Source: Acidiluteibacter ferrifornacis
GTDB taxonomy: Bacteria; Bacteroidota; Bacteroidia; Flavobacteriales_E; Vicingaceae
Assembly: GCF_009909615.1 (NCBI RefSeq)
Contig: NZ_WWNE01000012.1
Span: 248,001-312,000, forward strand
Length of the DNA: 64,000 nucleotides
Reading direction: 5' to 3'
Each line of letters starts with the position of its first letter. Within the stretch, counting starts at the first letter, position 1. This document shows, piece after piece, positions 9,099 to 17,497 of this stretch. A program made the position numbers and the translations under genes. The notes beneath the pieces are model-generated. The model did no database searches. It was given only the letters and a program-made list of their open reading frames with translations, and was not told the origin of the DNA.

Positions 9099-9543
9099 AC
9101 TAACTCCAAAAGTATTAAATTCATTCTCTGGTCAAGACTTATTTTATAGCAATCAGAAGATTGCTCAATTTTTAAATACTCATTTAGATGAATTTGGTGA
9201 TAGTGTAGATGATATCCTAAAATGTTTGGACTATGTATTTGAAAAGAACCTAGGGAAAGGGGGATTTGTACTTTTAGGACTGATCGAGGAGGAGATCATA
9301 GGAGCAGTTGTTATCAATGAAACTGGAATGTCGAAATACATTCCAGAGAACATTCTTGTATATATCGCCGTACATCAAGATTACAGAGGAAAAGGACTGG
9401 GTAAACAATTGATGGAACAAGCGCTAAAACTAACAAAGGGAGATGTTGCTTTGCATGTAGAGCCTGATAATCCTGCTAAAAAATTGTATGAAAGATTGGG
9501 TTTTACCAATAAGTATTTAGAAATGCGTTTAGTTAAAGACTAA
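9085..9543 (+). CDS. GNAT family N-acetyltransferase
   Basis: A 152-residue acetyltransferase. The acetyl-CoA loop is DYRGKGLGKQLME (near residues 98-110), and the C-terminal half follows the GNAT pattern (ALHVEPDNPAKKLYERLGF). It overlaps the symporter gene by 14 bp and is followed after 1 bp by the amidohydrolase, so it is almost surely translated with them. An N-acetyltransferase beside an M20 deacylase suggests acyl groups are added to and removed from amino-group substrates, but the acceptor is not known. Confidence 0.88.
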   Translation: MEKIKLTPKVLNSFSGQDLFYSNQKIAQFLNTHLDEFGDSVDDILKCLDYVFEKNLGKGGFVLLGLIEEEIIGAVVINETGMSKYIPENILVYIAVHQDYRGKGLGKQLMEQALKLTKGDVALHVEPDNPAKKLYERLGFTNKYLEMRLVKD

Positions 9544-9544
9544 T

Positions 9545-10693
9545 ATGTTAACAGATTCATTTTTAAACAAACTGACTTTATTTCGACAAGAGTTACACCG
9601 ATTTCCTGAAGTTTCTAATCAAGAGGAAAGGACTGCTAACCGGGTTGTGGAATTGGCAAAATCTTTTCATCCTGATGAAATAATAGAGAATGTTGGAGGA
9701 TATGGAGTATTGGTCATTTTTAAAGGAAAAGATAATGGAAAAACCATCGCTTTTAGAGCTGAACTAGATGCCCTACCGATTCATGAAGAGCAGCATTCAA
9801 ATGTGGAGTATACATCAAAAAAGAAAGGAGTTGCACATCTATGCGGGCATGATGGGCATATGACAATGGTTCTTTCCTTATTGGAAGAGTTGTCGACTCA
9901 TCCGATTCAAAAGGGGAAAGTAGTTTTATTATTTCAACCTGCTGAAGAAACTGGGGAAGGAGCAGCACGAATGATAGAAGATCTTAGGTTTAAAGGTTTA
10001 TCAATAGATGCCATTTATGGTCTTCACAATATACCAGGTATAGAACTAGGGAAGGTCTTGATACGGAATGAGCATTTTGCTGCGGCTTCCAAAGGATTAG
10101 TTATTCATTTTAAAGGGAAAACTGCACACGCTGCTGAACCAGAAAATGGTGTTAATCCTGCTTTTGCGATTGCAGAACTTGTGGGGTATATTCATCGATT
10201 GAATGAAAATTTTGAGTCCAAAGATTTTGCCATTACTACCATAGTTCATTTAAAGGTGGGAAAAGTGACTTTTGGAATTAGTCCCGCTGATGGAGTGCTT
10301 ATGTTAACATTGAGAAGTTTTTTAAATGAGGATATGGATGCTCTAACAGCTAATATTCAGACTAAAGTAACCCAGCTAGCACAATCAGAACAATTGGAAT
10401 TTATTATTGAAGAAACTGAAGTATTTCCAGCTACCATAAACCATGAAATTCATTCTCGATTAATTCGATCTGCAGCAGAAAAGCATCAAATTTCTACAGA
10501 AGAATTAGTTGAACCATTCAGATGGTCAGAAGACTTTGGACATTTTCTTAACGATACTAAAGGAGCTATGTTTGGCTTAGGCTCAGGTAAGAATCAACCT
10601 GCATTACATCACTCCAATTTTGATTTTCCTGATGAATTGATTCCCATAGGAAACCGCATTTATTCAACAATTATTCAATTAACCAATCGATAG
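9545..10693 (+). CDS. M20 family amidohydrolase
   Basis: A 382-residue zinc-dependent amidohydrolase of the N-acyl-amino-acid / hippurate hydrolase group. The metal ligands and active residues seen are C100, H102 and H105 in CGHDGH, E135/E136 in PAEETGEGA, H161 in LHNIPG and the late His pair in ALHHSNF. A dimerisation insert follows at about 180-290. It is cytoplasmic, with no signal peptide. Its stop codon overlaps the GTG start of the alanine racemase (TAGTG). It probably releases free amino acids from N-acyl or peptide-like substrates taken up by the symporter. Confidence 0.9.
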   Translation: MLTDSFLNKLTLFRQELHRFPEVSNQEERTANRVVELAKSFHPDEIIENVGGYGVLVIFKGKDNGKTIAFRAELDALPIHEEQHSNVEYTSKKKGVAHLCGHDGHMTMVLSLLEELSTHPIQKGKVVLLFQPAEETGEGAARMIEDLRFKGLSIDAIYGLHNIPGIELGKVLIRNEHFAAASKGLVIHFKGKTAHAAEPENGVNPAFAIAELVGYIHRLNENFESKDFAITTIVHLKVGKVTFGISPADGVLMLTLRSFLNEDMDALTANIQTKVTQLAQSEQLEFIIEETEVFPATINHEIHSRLIRSAAEKHQISTEELVEPFRWSEDFGHFLNDTKGAMFGLGSGKNQPALHHSNFDFPDELIPIGNRIYSTIIQLTNR

Positions 10694-11838
10694 TGTTTCA
10701 AACTTCATACATTGAACTCAGCCAGTCAGCTTTAGAAGAAAATTATAAATTCCTAAAAAGCGTAGTAGGGGAACAGACCCTAATTAGCACAGTGATAAAA
10801 GGGAATGCTTATGGTCATGGAATAGTTGATTTGGTTCCTATGGCAATAAAAGCTGGGCAAACTCACTTTTCGGTATTCAGTGCTGATGAAGCCAGACTAT
10901 GTCGTGAAGTAGCTCCAAATGCAGAAATTATGATCATGGGAATGCTCGATAATGAAGAATTGGAATGGGCGATCACAAACAACATACAGTTTTACATTTT
11001 TGAGGTTAATCGTCTGGAGGAAGCTTTGAAAATTGCGAAAAAATTGAACCAACTCGCTCAAATTCATTTAGAGTTAGAAACAGGGATGAATAGAACTGGT
11101 TTGAGAAAGAAGGAAGTGCTCAAAGTAATCGAATTACTCAACCAGAATGAAAATTATATCTTAAAAGGAATTTGTACACACTTTGCTGGTGCAGAGAGTA
11201 TTGGAAATTACGTTCGAATTCAAGAGCAGATAAAAAGCTTTAAAAAGCAACGCAAACAACTAGCTAAAGAGGGCTTAATAGCAGAGTGCTATCATACTGC
11301 TTCTTCTGCTGCTACTTTATCTTATCCAAAAACTCAAATGGATATGGTACGAATTGGAATTCTTAATTATGGATTTTGGCCTAGTACTGAAACATTTATT
11401 CATTATGTGAAAGATAAGTCAGATCGGACAGATCCACTAAGAAGGATTTTAAGTTGGAAAAGTAAAGTTATGAGTACTAAAACAGTCGAAACTGGTGAGT
11501 TTATTGGATATGGAACGACATACATGGCGAGAGAAAATATGAAAATAGCTACTGTACCAGTTGGGTATAGTCACGGTTATAGTAGATCATTAAGTAATCA
11601 GGGGCGTGTTTTAGTCAATGGTGAGCGCGTTAGTGTGGTCGGAATTGTTAATATGAATATGATGGTACTTGATATCACAGATATTCCAGACACCAAAAAA
11701 GGCGACGAAGTAGTTTTGATTGGAAACCAAGGTGATTATTCAATTTCGGTTTCTTCATTTAGTGAATTGAGTGATCAACTGAATTACGAACTACTAACAC
11801 GCTTACCCCATAATATTCCTAGAAAAGTTATTAAATAA
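10693..11838 (+). CDS. Alanine racemase-like PLP enzyme
   Basis: A fold-type III PLP racemase of 381 residues. The PLP lysine is K36 in VIKGNAYGHG. The C-terminal beta domain has GYGTTYMA and VPVGYSHGYSR, which carries the tyrosine base, but the usual CMDQ-type stretch reads VNMNMMV. It starts with GTG overlapping the previous stop by 1 bp. Alanine racemase normally supplies D-Ala for peptidoglycan. Its place in a catabolic-looking operon suggests a second, degradative or broad-specificity racemase, with a biosynthetic alr elsewhere (inference). Confidence 0.85.
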   Translation: MFQTSYIELSQSALEENYKFLKSVVGEQTLISTVIKGNAYGHGIVDLVPMAIKAGQTHFSVFSADEARLCREVAPNAEIMIMGMLDNEELEWAITNNIQFYIFEVNRLEEALKIAKKLNQLAQIHLELETGMNRTGLRKKEVLKVIELLNQNENYILKGICTHFAGAESIGNYVRIQEQIKSFKKQRKQLAKEGLIAECYHTASSAATLSYPKTQMDMVRIGILNYGFWPSTETFIHYVKDKSDRTDPLRRILSWKSKVMSTKTVETGEFIGYGTTYMARENMKIATVPVGYSHGYSRSLSNQGRVLVNGERVSVVGIVNMNMMVLDITDIPDTKKGDEVVLIGNQGDYSISVSSFSELSDQLNYELLTRLPHNIPRKVIK

Positions 11839-11845
11839 AGCAATT

Positions 11846-12916
11846 ATGGCATTTATTACATTCGACAAAGAAAAGTTAAAGCACAATTATCAATTCTTAG
11901 ATGATTTATTCAAATCTAATGGAATCGAATGGGGGGTAGTTACCAAATTGCTCTGTGGGAACGAACTCTTTTTAAAAGAATTAATACAGTTGGGGGTAGA
12001 TGAAGCACATGATTCTAGAATTTCTAATTTGAAAACTATTAAATCAATCAATCCCAAAATCCAAACAGTTTACATAAAGCCCCCTGCAAAGAGAAGCATT
12101 AAACGAATTGTACAATATGCAGATGTTAGTTTTAATACTGAAATAGAAACTATTAGGATGCTTTCAAAGGAAGCTGTTGCTCAAAATAAAATCCATAAGG
12201 TCATCATCATGATTGAAATGGGAGATTTGAGAGAAGGGGTAATGGGAGAGGAGTTGATTGATTTTTATGGTGAAATTTTTCAATTACCCCATATCGAAGT
12301 TTCTGGAATTGGAACCAATTTAAATTGTTTACATGGAGTAATGCCCTCTCCTGATAAATTGATACAATTGAGTTTGTATGAACAATTGATTGAAGCTAAA
12401 TTCAACAAAAAAATTCCTTTCGTAACAGGTGGAACATCAGTTGTAGTTCCGTTGTTGTTGCAACGAATGCTTCCTTCAGGAATCAATCATTTTCGAATAG
12501 GTGAAATGCTTTACTTTGGTAATAATTTATTTACCGAGGCTCCTGTTGTAGGAATGAAAACCGATGTTTTAAAATTATACACAGAGATTATTGAATTGAC
12601 AGAAAAGCCCAAAGTACCAACTGGAACTTTAGCTGAGAACCCAAGTGGTGAAATGGTGGAAATAAACCCTGAGGATTACGGAAAAACTTCTTATCGTGCG
12701 ATACTGGATGTGGGATTGTTGGACATTCATCCGGATTTTTTAATTTCAAATCATGATGACATTAAAATTGTTGGGGCAAGTTCAGATATGTTGGTTATAG
12801 ATCTGGGAGCGGATGAAGGTGCATATAAAGTGGGAGACTTAGTTTCCTTTGATTTGAAATATATGGGAGCCTTAAGTTTATTAAATAGCGATTACATTGA
12901 AAAAAAACTTATCTAG
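11846..12916 (+). CDS. Ornithine/alanine racemase-type PLP enzyme (Orr-like)
   Basis: A 356-residue protein of the alanine racemase N-terminal superfamily in the Orr/YhfX-like branch. K34 in WGVVTKLLCGN is the likely PLP lysine. The motifs IEMGDLREGV, ISGIGTNLNC-like (SGIGTNLNCLHGV), FVTGGTSVVV and FRIGEMLYFG are typical of that branch. It is only distantly similar to the preceding racemase, so this is not a recent duplication. It lies 7 bp after the previous stop and ends the operon, overlapping the convergent SGNH gene by 8 bp. The substrate is unassigned. Confidence 0.8.
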   Translation: MAFITFDKEKLKHNYQFLDDLFKSNGIEWGVVTKLLCGNELFLKELIQLGVDEAHDSRISNLKTIKSINPKIQTVYIKPPAKRSIKRIVQYADVSFNTEIETIRMLSKEAVAQNKIHKVIIMIEMGDLREGVMGEELIDFYGEIFQLPHIEVSGIGTNLNCLHGVMPSPDKLIQLSLYEQLIEAKFNKKIPFVTGGTSVVVPLLLQRMLPSGINHFRIGEMLYFGNNLFTEAPVVGMKTDVLKLYTEIIELTEKPKVPTGTLAENPSGEMVEINPEDYGKTSYRAILDVGLLDIHPDFLISNHDDIKIVGASSDMLVIDLGADEGAYKVGDLVSFDLKYMGALSLLNSDYIEKKLI

Positions 12917-13580
12917 GTTTTAAAGCTTCATATACATGTGGATAAATAATTCCTTCCCACAATAAATACTCTTTAGCAGATGGATGTAATCCATCTGCAC
13001 TGACTAATTCAGGATTGTCTTTCATTGCTTGAGTGGTCGGAAATATATCAATAACAGTTACTCCATACATTTCACCTGCTTTTTTAATGATTTCATTAAA
13101 CTCCGATATTCCTGCGGTAATGTCTCTTCCTTTGCTATATTCAGGCCCTTTGGGTGTAGCTGAAAAATCCGGGATTGTGATTAAAAATAATCGATCGGAA
13201 GAAAGCGTTTCCAAAAGGGTTTCTACAATGTAATTTAAATTACTTTCAAAAATACCAATTTGAACACCTTGCACCCAGTCATTAACTCCAATCAAAACTG
13301 TTGCAAAGTTGGCCTCTGCATTGGTAAAAACTGCCATTTCATTATCGATTAATTGCTGAGAAGTATAGCCAGTTTTAGACGGGTTAGCCACCAAAGTAAT
13401 GTCCACATCTTTCTTATTAAGGTGTTTGGTTAACACATTCGGCCAACATTCACTTGTGTTAACACCTTCACAGATTGTGTAAGAATCTCCAAGAGCCACA
13501 TAGCGTATTGTATTAGATGATTGTGCCATGGAAATTAAATATGCAACTGAAAAACAGATTGTTAATATTAATTTTTTCAT
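12909..13580 (-). CDS. Secreted SGNH/GDSL hydrolase
   Basis: The start chosen is the ATG at 13580, which gives a proper signal peptide (MKKLILTICFSVAYLISMAQ). A longer frame to 13628 adds a non-signal extension. The catalytic serine is S33 in ALGDSYT, the Gly and Asn blocks are visible (LIGVNDWVQG), and the Asp-His pair is in DGLHPSAKEY. It is an exported esterase/lipase-type hydrolase acting on acyl or acetyl esters. The substrate is unknown. Confidence 0.86.
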   Translation of the reverse strand: MKKLILTICFSVAYLISMAQSSNTIRYVALGDSYTICEGVNTSECWPNVLTKHLNKKDVDITLVANPSKTGYTSQQLIDNEMAVFTNAEANFATVLIGVNDWVQGVQIGIFESNLNYIVETLLETLSSDRLFLITIPDFSATPKGPEYSKGRDITAGISEFNEIIKKAGEMYGVTVIDIFPTTQAMKDNPELVSADGLHPSAKEYLLWEGIIYPHVYEALKPR

Positions 13581-13641
13581 ACTGTATGATGTTTGGAGAT
13601 GTTTGTGCAAGGAAATACTAAAATACAAAACTATACGACAT

Positions 13642-14055
13642 ATGAAAACTGAAGCAAAATTTTTAAAGAATACATTAAGCGATAATATAACAACTGGTTT
13701 AATAGCAGGTATTGTAGCAGCATTAGTAAATGTTCTTTATTTCTTTGCATACAACCAATTTAGTGGGTTTCATGAACCACTAATCAACATCTACATGGTG
13801 ATGCTCGCTTCATTGATACCTGGTATATTTTCAGGAATCCTTTATTTTATAATGGATCGTTACATCCAAAAGGATACGATGAAGGGTTTTTCTGTTGTGG
13901 TAATTCTAACCACCTTACTGAGTTTAGTTGCTCCATATACAGTCAGTACCACAGAATCGGTAAATAGTGCAGAAGGTTTATTCTTGTTAACCATCCCGAT
14001 GCATTTAATTGTTGGTTTAACGATTATTTTTGTAATGGGAGCAAGAGGAAAATAA
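13642..14055 (+). CDS. Four-helix membrane protein, 137 aa
   Basis: The start is placed at ATG 13642 (MKTEAKFLKNTLSD), because the longer frame from 13528 runs through the divergent gene. Four hydrophobic segments are evident, near residues 15-35, 45-65, 77-97 and 108-130, with few charged residues in the membrane and a lysine-rich end (MGARGK). It may belong to the DUF6069-like four-helix group, but I cannot assign a function. Confidence 0.65.
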   Translation: MKTEAKFLKNTLSDNITTGLIAGIVAALVNVLYFFAYNQFSGFHEPLINIYMVMLASLIPGIFSGILYFIMDRYIQKDTMKGFSVVVILTTLLSLVAPYTVSTTESVNSAEGLFLLTIPMHLIVGLTIIFVMGARGK

Positions 14056-14087
14056 AAATATTCCCACCAAAATAGAGTTCACTAGCG

Positions 14088-14095
14088 TAACTTTG
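14088..14095 (+). promoter_or_regulatory. -7 promoter element of the DCC gene
   Basis: TAACTTTG matches TAnnTTTG exactly and ends only 4 bp before the ATG at 14100. In Bacteroidota, transcription starts a few bases after this element, so the mRNA is probably leaderless. Confidence 0.5.
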
Positions 14096-14099
14096 AGTT

Positions 14100-14603
14100 A
14101 TGTTTAGTAAAATCAGCCACACTTCGTATCCTCCGTCATCAAAACCTTTGATGATTTGGGATGGGGACTGTGGTTTTTGTCATTATTGGATCATCCGTTG
14201 GTGGATCATGTCAGGTGATGCAATTGAGTATCAAAAATACCAATTGGCTCATAAAAAAGTACCTGACATTTCAATTACTCAGTATAGAGAAGCCGTTCGA
14301 CTAGTATTGCCTGATGGTAGTGTTTATTCTGGTCCGGATGCGGCATACAAAGCATTTGAATTAGCCGGAAAATATCCATTTTTGACAAAATGGTATAGTA
14401 AAGGAGGTTGGTTTATGCAACTTTCTGATTGGGGGTATCAAAAAGTTGCCGACTATAGATATCAATTATTTCAATTGACAAAACGTCTATTTGGTAAAAA
14501 TCCAAGATCTCCCAAAAGTCATTGGGTGAGCTATTTGTTGGCTTTATTGACCCTACTTTTGGGGTTTGGAGTTTTGCTAATTTATGCTTTCAACTACTTA
14601 TAG
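14100..14603 (+). CDS. DCC family thiol-disulfide oxidoreductase-like protein (DUF393)
   Basis: A 167-residue protein with the defining motif near the N-terminus: D21-G-D23-C24-G-F-C27 (MIWDGDCGFC), followed by a DUF393 core (residues 30-110) and one C-terminal membrane helix (about 143-165, LLALLTLLLGFGVLLIYAF). The family is named for the conserved DxxCxxC-like start and is presumed to have thioredoxin-like redox chemistry. Partners are unknown. It ends 6 bp into the convergent outer-membrane protein gene. Confidence 0.88.
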   Translation: MFSKISHTSYPPSSKPLMIWDGDCGFCHYWIIRWWIMSGDAIEYQKYQLAHKKVPDISITQYREAVRLVLPDGSVYSGPDAAYKAFELAGKYPFLTKWYSKGGWFMQLSDWGYQKVADYRYQLFQLTKRLFGKNPRSPKSHWVSYLLALLTLLLGFGVLLIYAFNYL

Positions 14604-15302
14604 ACTAAAGCACAATCCTACACCTACGTTTAAAACCGAAATAGTTTGCTCGAAATTTTCTTTAGTAATTGATTTATTACCGTTTATATAAGTAGTAGTT
14701 TCCTTTTTAAATTCGGGCAACGACGTGAATGTTTCAGCGTTTAATCTTAACGATAACTTAGAGATAATAGGAATTCTTAGGTGCGCACCATAATTGATTC
14801 CAAAAGCAATAGCATCTTCAACTTTGCTTTCACGAACAACCACAGAACCGCTTTCATTGGTAGTAACAGTTACTAATGGTTGAGAAGAATTGACAGCACC
14901 ACCCAAAAATTTAAAATCCAATCTAACTTTTTTAATCGGAATAGTTAGATATAAACCTGTTAAAGCATAAGCATTTAACCAGTCATCAGCTTTAACTTCG
15001 ATGGCATTATTGGTAATCAATTGCTTCTCAAATTCAGATTTAATTTCTGATTCATTGATTGAATTAGTATACAAACCTAGATTAAAACCTATACCAACAA
15101 ATCTAGAGATGTATATGCCTGCTTCTAATGATGCGTATTTACCTGCATTTACCGCAGAAGCACGAGCAGTGTCAAAATTTTTATATTCACCAACTGGCAT
15201 ACTTATTCCAGCATTTAAGCCCACAAAGTGAGGATTTTTTAATTGAGCTGATAAGGTAGAAGTCAACAGGAGTAGAAGGCTTGTGATGATAAAATTCTTC
15301 AT
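14598..15302 (-). CDS. Outer-membrane beta-barrel protein
   Basis: The start is taken at ATG 15302, which gives the signal peptide MKNFIITSLLLLLTSTLSAQ. Alternating hydrophobic strands with glycine/aromatic girdles follow (FVGLNAGISMPVGEYKNF, YASLEAGIYISRFVGIGFNL, AFGINYGAHLRIP), and the protein ends in GVGLCFSL, with a terminal aromatic-leucine pair usual for BAM-inserted barrels. It probably forms an 8- to 10-strand barrel. The function is unknown. Confidence 0.8.
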   Translation of the reverse strand: MKNFIITSLLLLLTSTLSAQLKNPHFVGLNAGISMPVGEYKNFDTARASAVNAGKYASLEAGIYISRFVGIGFNLGLYTNSINESEIKSEFEKQLITNNAIEVKADDWLNAYALTGLYLTIPIKKVRLDFKFLGGAVNSSQPLVTVTTNESGSVVVRESKVEDAIAFGINYGAHLRIPIISKLSLRLNAETFTSLPEFKKETTTYINGNKSITKENFEQTISVLNVGVGLCFSL

Positions 15303-15434
15303 GATGATGATTTTTTTTGGCAAATGTAAGTCAATTCATATAGCATAAAAAATGAATTTTTAATGAATCAACAAATCAATTCTTTTATCTAATTTGGTCT
15401 GCCTTCTAAAATTTTACTATTTAGTATTGAATCT

Positions 15435-16526
15435 ATGGGAACTGATTTAAATATAAGCAAGTTAAACCTAAAACTTGTTTTATCAGGATTGGCAATGGGA
15501 ATAGCTATTGGAGTCGGGGTAGGGTATTTCGTTTTTGCGGCAGAAATTAATCCTCCAATTGATAGCATTTCAGCGAATAAGTATAATGAGGACCCAATAA
15601 CAATGAATCAGTTCAGATTCCTGAATCCTAGTATAGCTTATTTAGACTATAGTTCAATTGACTTATCTTCCATTGAAGGGATGGATAGTTTATTATTGCA
15701 TCAAACTGAAACTGCTCAAAAAAGTGGTAAAGTAAGTTCAGCCGCTATCTATTATAGAGACTTGACTACCAATCAAAAAGTTGGAGTTAATGAAAGTGAA
15801 GTCTTTTCTCCTGGTAGTTTAATGAAGGTTCCTATCATGATAGCAATCTATAAATATGCAGAAGCAAAACCACATATTTTAGAGCAGAAGTTGTTGTACA
15901 CTGATTCAAAGGAAGCTGAATATCTAGAGATGGATAAAAAGAGTCCGAAATCAAATAGTAAGCTAATCCATGGCTCGGAGTATACTGTATCTCAATTAAT
16001 TGATATTATGATTATTGAGTCTGATAATGAAGCGACCATTATGCTGATTGATTATATAGAAGAAGAAAGTCCTCAATTTTTACGTTCAGTAGAATCAGAA
16101 CTCGGAATGATCATACCAGATGGCATTGATTTTAATGAGAATTTTATAACAATACGGACGTATGCCTCCTTTTTCAGGGTTTTGTATAATTCTTCATATT
16201 TAGAAAAAAAGTACTCAGAATTGGCGCTAGAAACTTTATCTAAAACAGGATATGGTTTTGGAATTCGTCAATCGATCCCCCAAGAGATTCCTGTAGCTCA
16301 TAAATACGGTGTAAAACCAAGTAAAGACAATTATATTCAGTTGCACCACTTTGGCATTGTTTATCATCAAAAGAAACCATTTCTCATTGGAATAATGACA
16401 AAAGGCAAAAACATAGAACACTTAAAATCTTTTATAGCAGAAGTGACTTCAACTACTTTTCAACGAGTGGATGAAAGAGCAAAGAAGGTTAGTCAAAATG
16501 ATTTCAAGAAGGATATTGAAGATTAA
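15435..16526 (+). CDS. Beta-lactamase-related serine hydrolase
   Basis: A 363-residue protein with an N-terminal membrane anchor (residues about 14-36) and a periplasmic class A beta-lactamase-type domain. The catalytic motifs are S128-L-M-K131 (SxxK), S-D-N in IESDNEA, and HKYG replacing the usual KTG. The third motif lacks the standard Thr and there is no clear omega-loop ExxxN, so it is more likely a peptidase, esterase or peptidoglycan-processing enzyme than a true beta-lactamase. It overlaps the convergent queD by 4 bp. Confidence 0.82.
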   Translation: MGTDLNISKLNLKLVLSGLAMGIAIGVGVGYFVFAAEINPPIDSISANKYNEDPITMNQFRFLNPSIAYLDYSSIDLSSIEGMDSLLLHQTETAQKSGKVSSAAIYYRDLTTNQKVGVNESEVFSPGSLMKVPIMIAIYKYAEAKPHILEQKLLYTDSKEAEYLEMDKKSPKSNSKLIHGSEYTVSQLIDIMIIESDNEATIMLIDYIEEESPQFLRSVESELGMIIPDGIDFNENFITIRTYASFFRVLYNSSYLEKKYSELALETLSKTGYGFGIRQSIPQEIPVAHKYGVKPSKDNYIQLHHFGIVYHQKKPFLIGIMTKGKNIEHLKSFIAEVTSTTFQRVDERAKKVSQNDFKKDIED

Positions 16527-16879
16527 TATCCAGAGTATATCACTCCTGAAGTTGGAGTTTCGTTTAATTCTATAGTGGCTAACTCTGGAAGATTAGGTTT
16601 TATTTTGTTCCAAATCCAAACAGCAAGTCCTTCGCAAGTTGGGTTTTCTAGGCCATTTATTTCGTTGAGAACTTTGTGGTCAAGTGCTTTAACGACAGGA
16701 TCAACTGCTTTTTTTAAATCAGTAAAATCCATCACCCAGTTTAGGTGTTCTTTCAAGTCTCCCTCCACAATCACCTTCAATAAATAGGTGTGACCATGCA
16801 TGTTTTTACATTTATGCCCTTCTGGTACATTGGGTAAAAAATGTGCAGAATCAAATGTGAAGCTCTTGAAAATTTTCAT
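16523..16879 (-). CDS. queD: 6-carboxytetrahydropterin synthase QueD
   Basis: A 118-residue protein of the PTPS/QueD family that converts 7,8-dihydroneopterin triphosphate to 6-carboxy-tetrahydropterin in queuosine synthesis. The zinc ligands are H13 (FDSAHFLP), H28 and H30 (NMHGH), with catalytic C24 in the C-x3-H-x-H pattern. The acidic block VMDFTDLKKAV and the late NPTCEGLAVWI block are also as expected. No other queuosine gene is adjacent. Confidence 0.93.
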   Translation of the reverse strand: MKIFKSFTFDSAHFLPNVPEGHKCKNMHGHTYLLKVIVEGDLKEHLNWVMDFTDLKKAVDPVVKALDHKVLNEINGLENPTCEGLAVWIWNKIKPNLPELATIELNETPTSGVIYSGY

Positions 16880-16951
16880 GTGTGTTAATTTTTTGCAAAG
16901 TTCTATAAAACCAATGGAAAAAGGAAGGACTAAACATGAAATGTATTAACT

Positions 16952-16975
16952 AAAAAAGGCCATCAATTGATGGCC
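16952..16975 (-). terminator. Rho-independent terminator
   Basis: The self-complementary 18-mer at 16958-16975 (GGCCATCA...TGATGGCC) is followed on the minus strand by six T (16952-16957). It lies 22 bp after the stop of the lipoprotein gene at 16998. Confidence 0.85.
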
Positions 16976-16997
16976 CTTAAGTAATATTTTTTCAATC

Positions 16998-17447
16998 TTA
17001 TCTTTTAACGTAAGTCAGCTCAGTAGTATATACTATTCCATCTTCAATGGAAGTTGTTGAAAGTCTTAATGTAGTCCCGTCATTTTGAAGAATATTAAAA
17101 CTAACGTTAAAAAAGAAAATAACAACATTAAGTTGTTTATCGTCGTTTGATAATGACCAAGTGAAATTGGTAATTTGTTCATCTGAAGGGTCACATTTGG
17201 TTAATCCTTCACTATAATACCCGGTATTATTGGAATTTAATCTTATAAAATCATCTTTTTCACATTGGTCTAAATCTGCATAAGTAGCTACTACTACATT
17301 GTTTTCCATCTCAATGCTATTTGTGAGGTAGTAATCCTTATTTTGAAATTTGTCTTTTGCTGAATCTTCATCTTTTTTACATGAAGATAAACCAATTATA
17401 AAAATCGATAAAGTTGCAAGAAGTGTGGCAGTGATTTTCTTTTTCAT
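16998..17447 (-). CDS. Lipocalin-like lipoprotein
   Basis: A 149-residue protein with a signal peptide and lipobox (FIIGLSSC, Cys23, followed by KKDED). The mature part is beta-rich with the C-x-x-D-D-F-I-R-L-N pattern (DQCEKDDFIRLNSNNTG) and a paired cysteine in TKCDPSDEQ. This is the arrangement of the small lipocalin-like lipoproteins common in Bacteroidota. It is probably anchored in a membrane facing the periplasm. The ligand is unknown. Confidence 0.75.
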   Translation of the reverse strand: MKKKITATLLATLSIFIIGLSSCKKDEDSAKDKFQNKDYYLTNSIEMENNVVVATYADLDQCEKDDFIRLNSNNTGYYSEGLTKCDPSDEQITNFTWSLSNDDKQLNVVIFFFNVSFNILQNDGTTLRLSTTSIEDGIVYTTELTYVKR

Positions 17448-17497
17448 GATTTTAAGTTTAAATTAAATCCAAATATAAACTGAAAATCTATTCAAAA

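Noticed and set aside
13528-13641. N-terminal extension of the four-helix membrane protein
   Set aside because: It would run through the signal peptide of the divergent SGNH gene; the ATG at 13642 gives a sensible start.
15435-16526. Antibiotic-resistance beta-lactamase
   Set aside because: SxxK and SDN are present, but KTG is replaced by KYG and no clear ExxxN is visible, so a resistance call is not justified.
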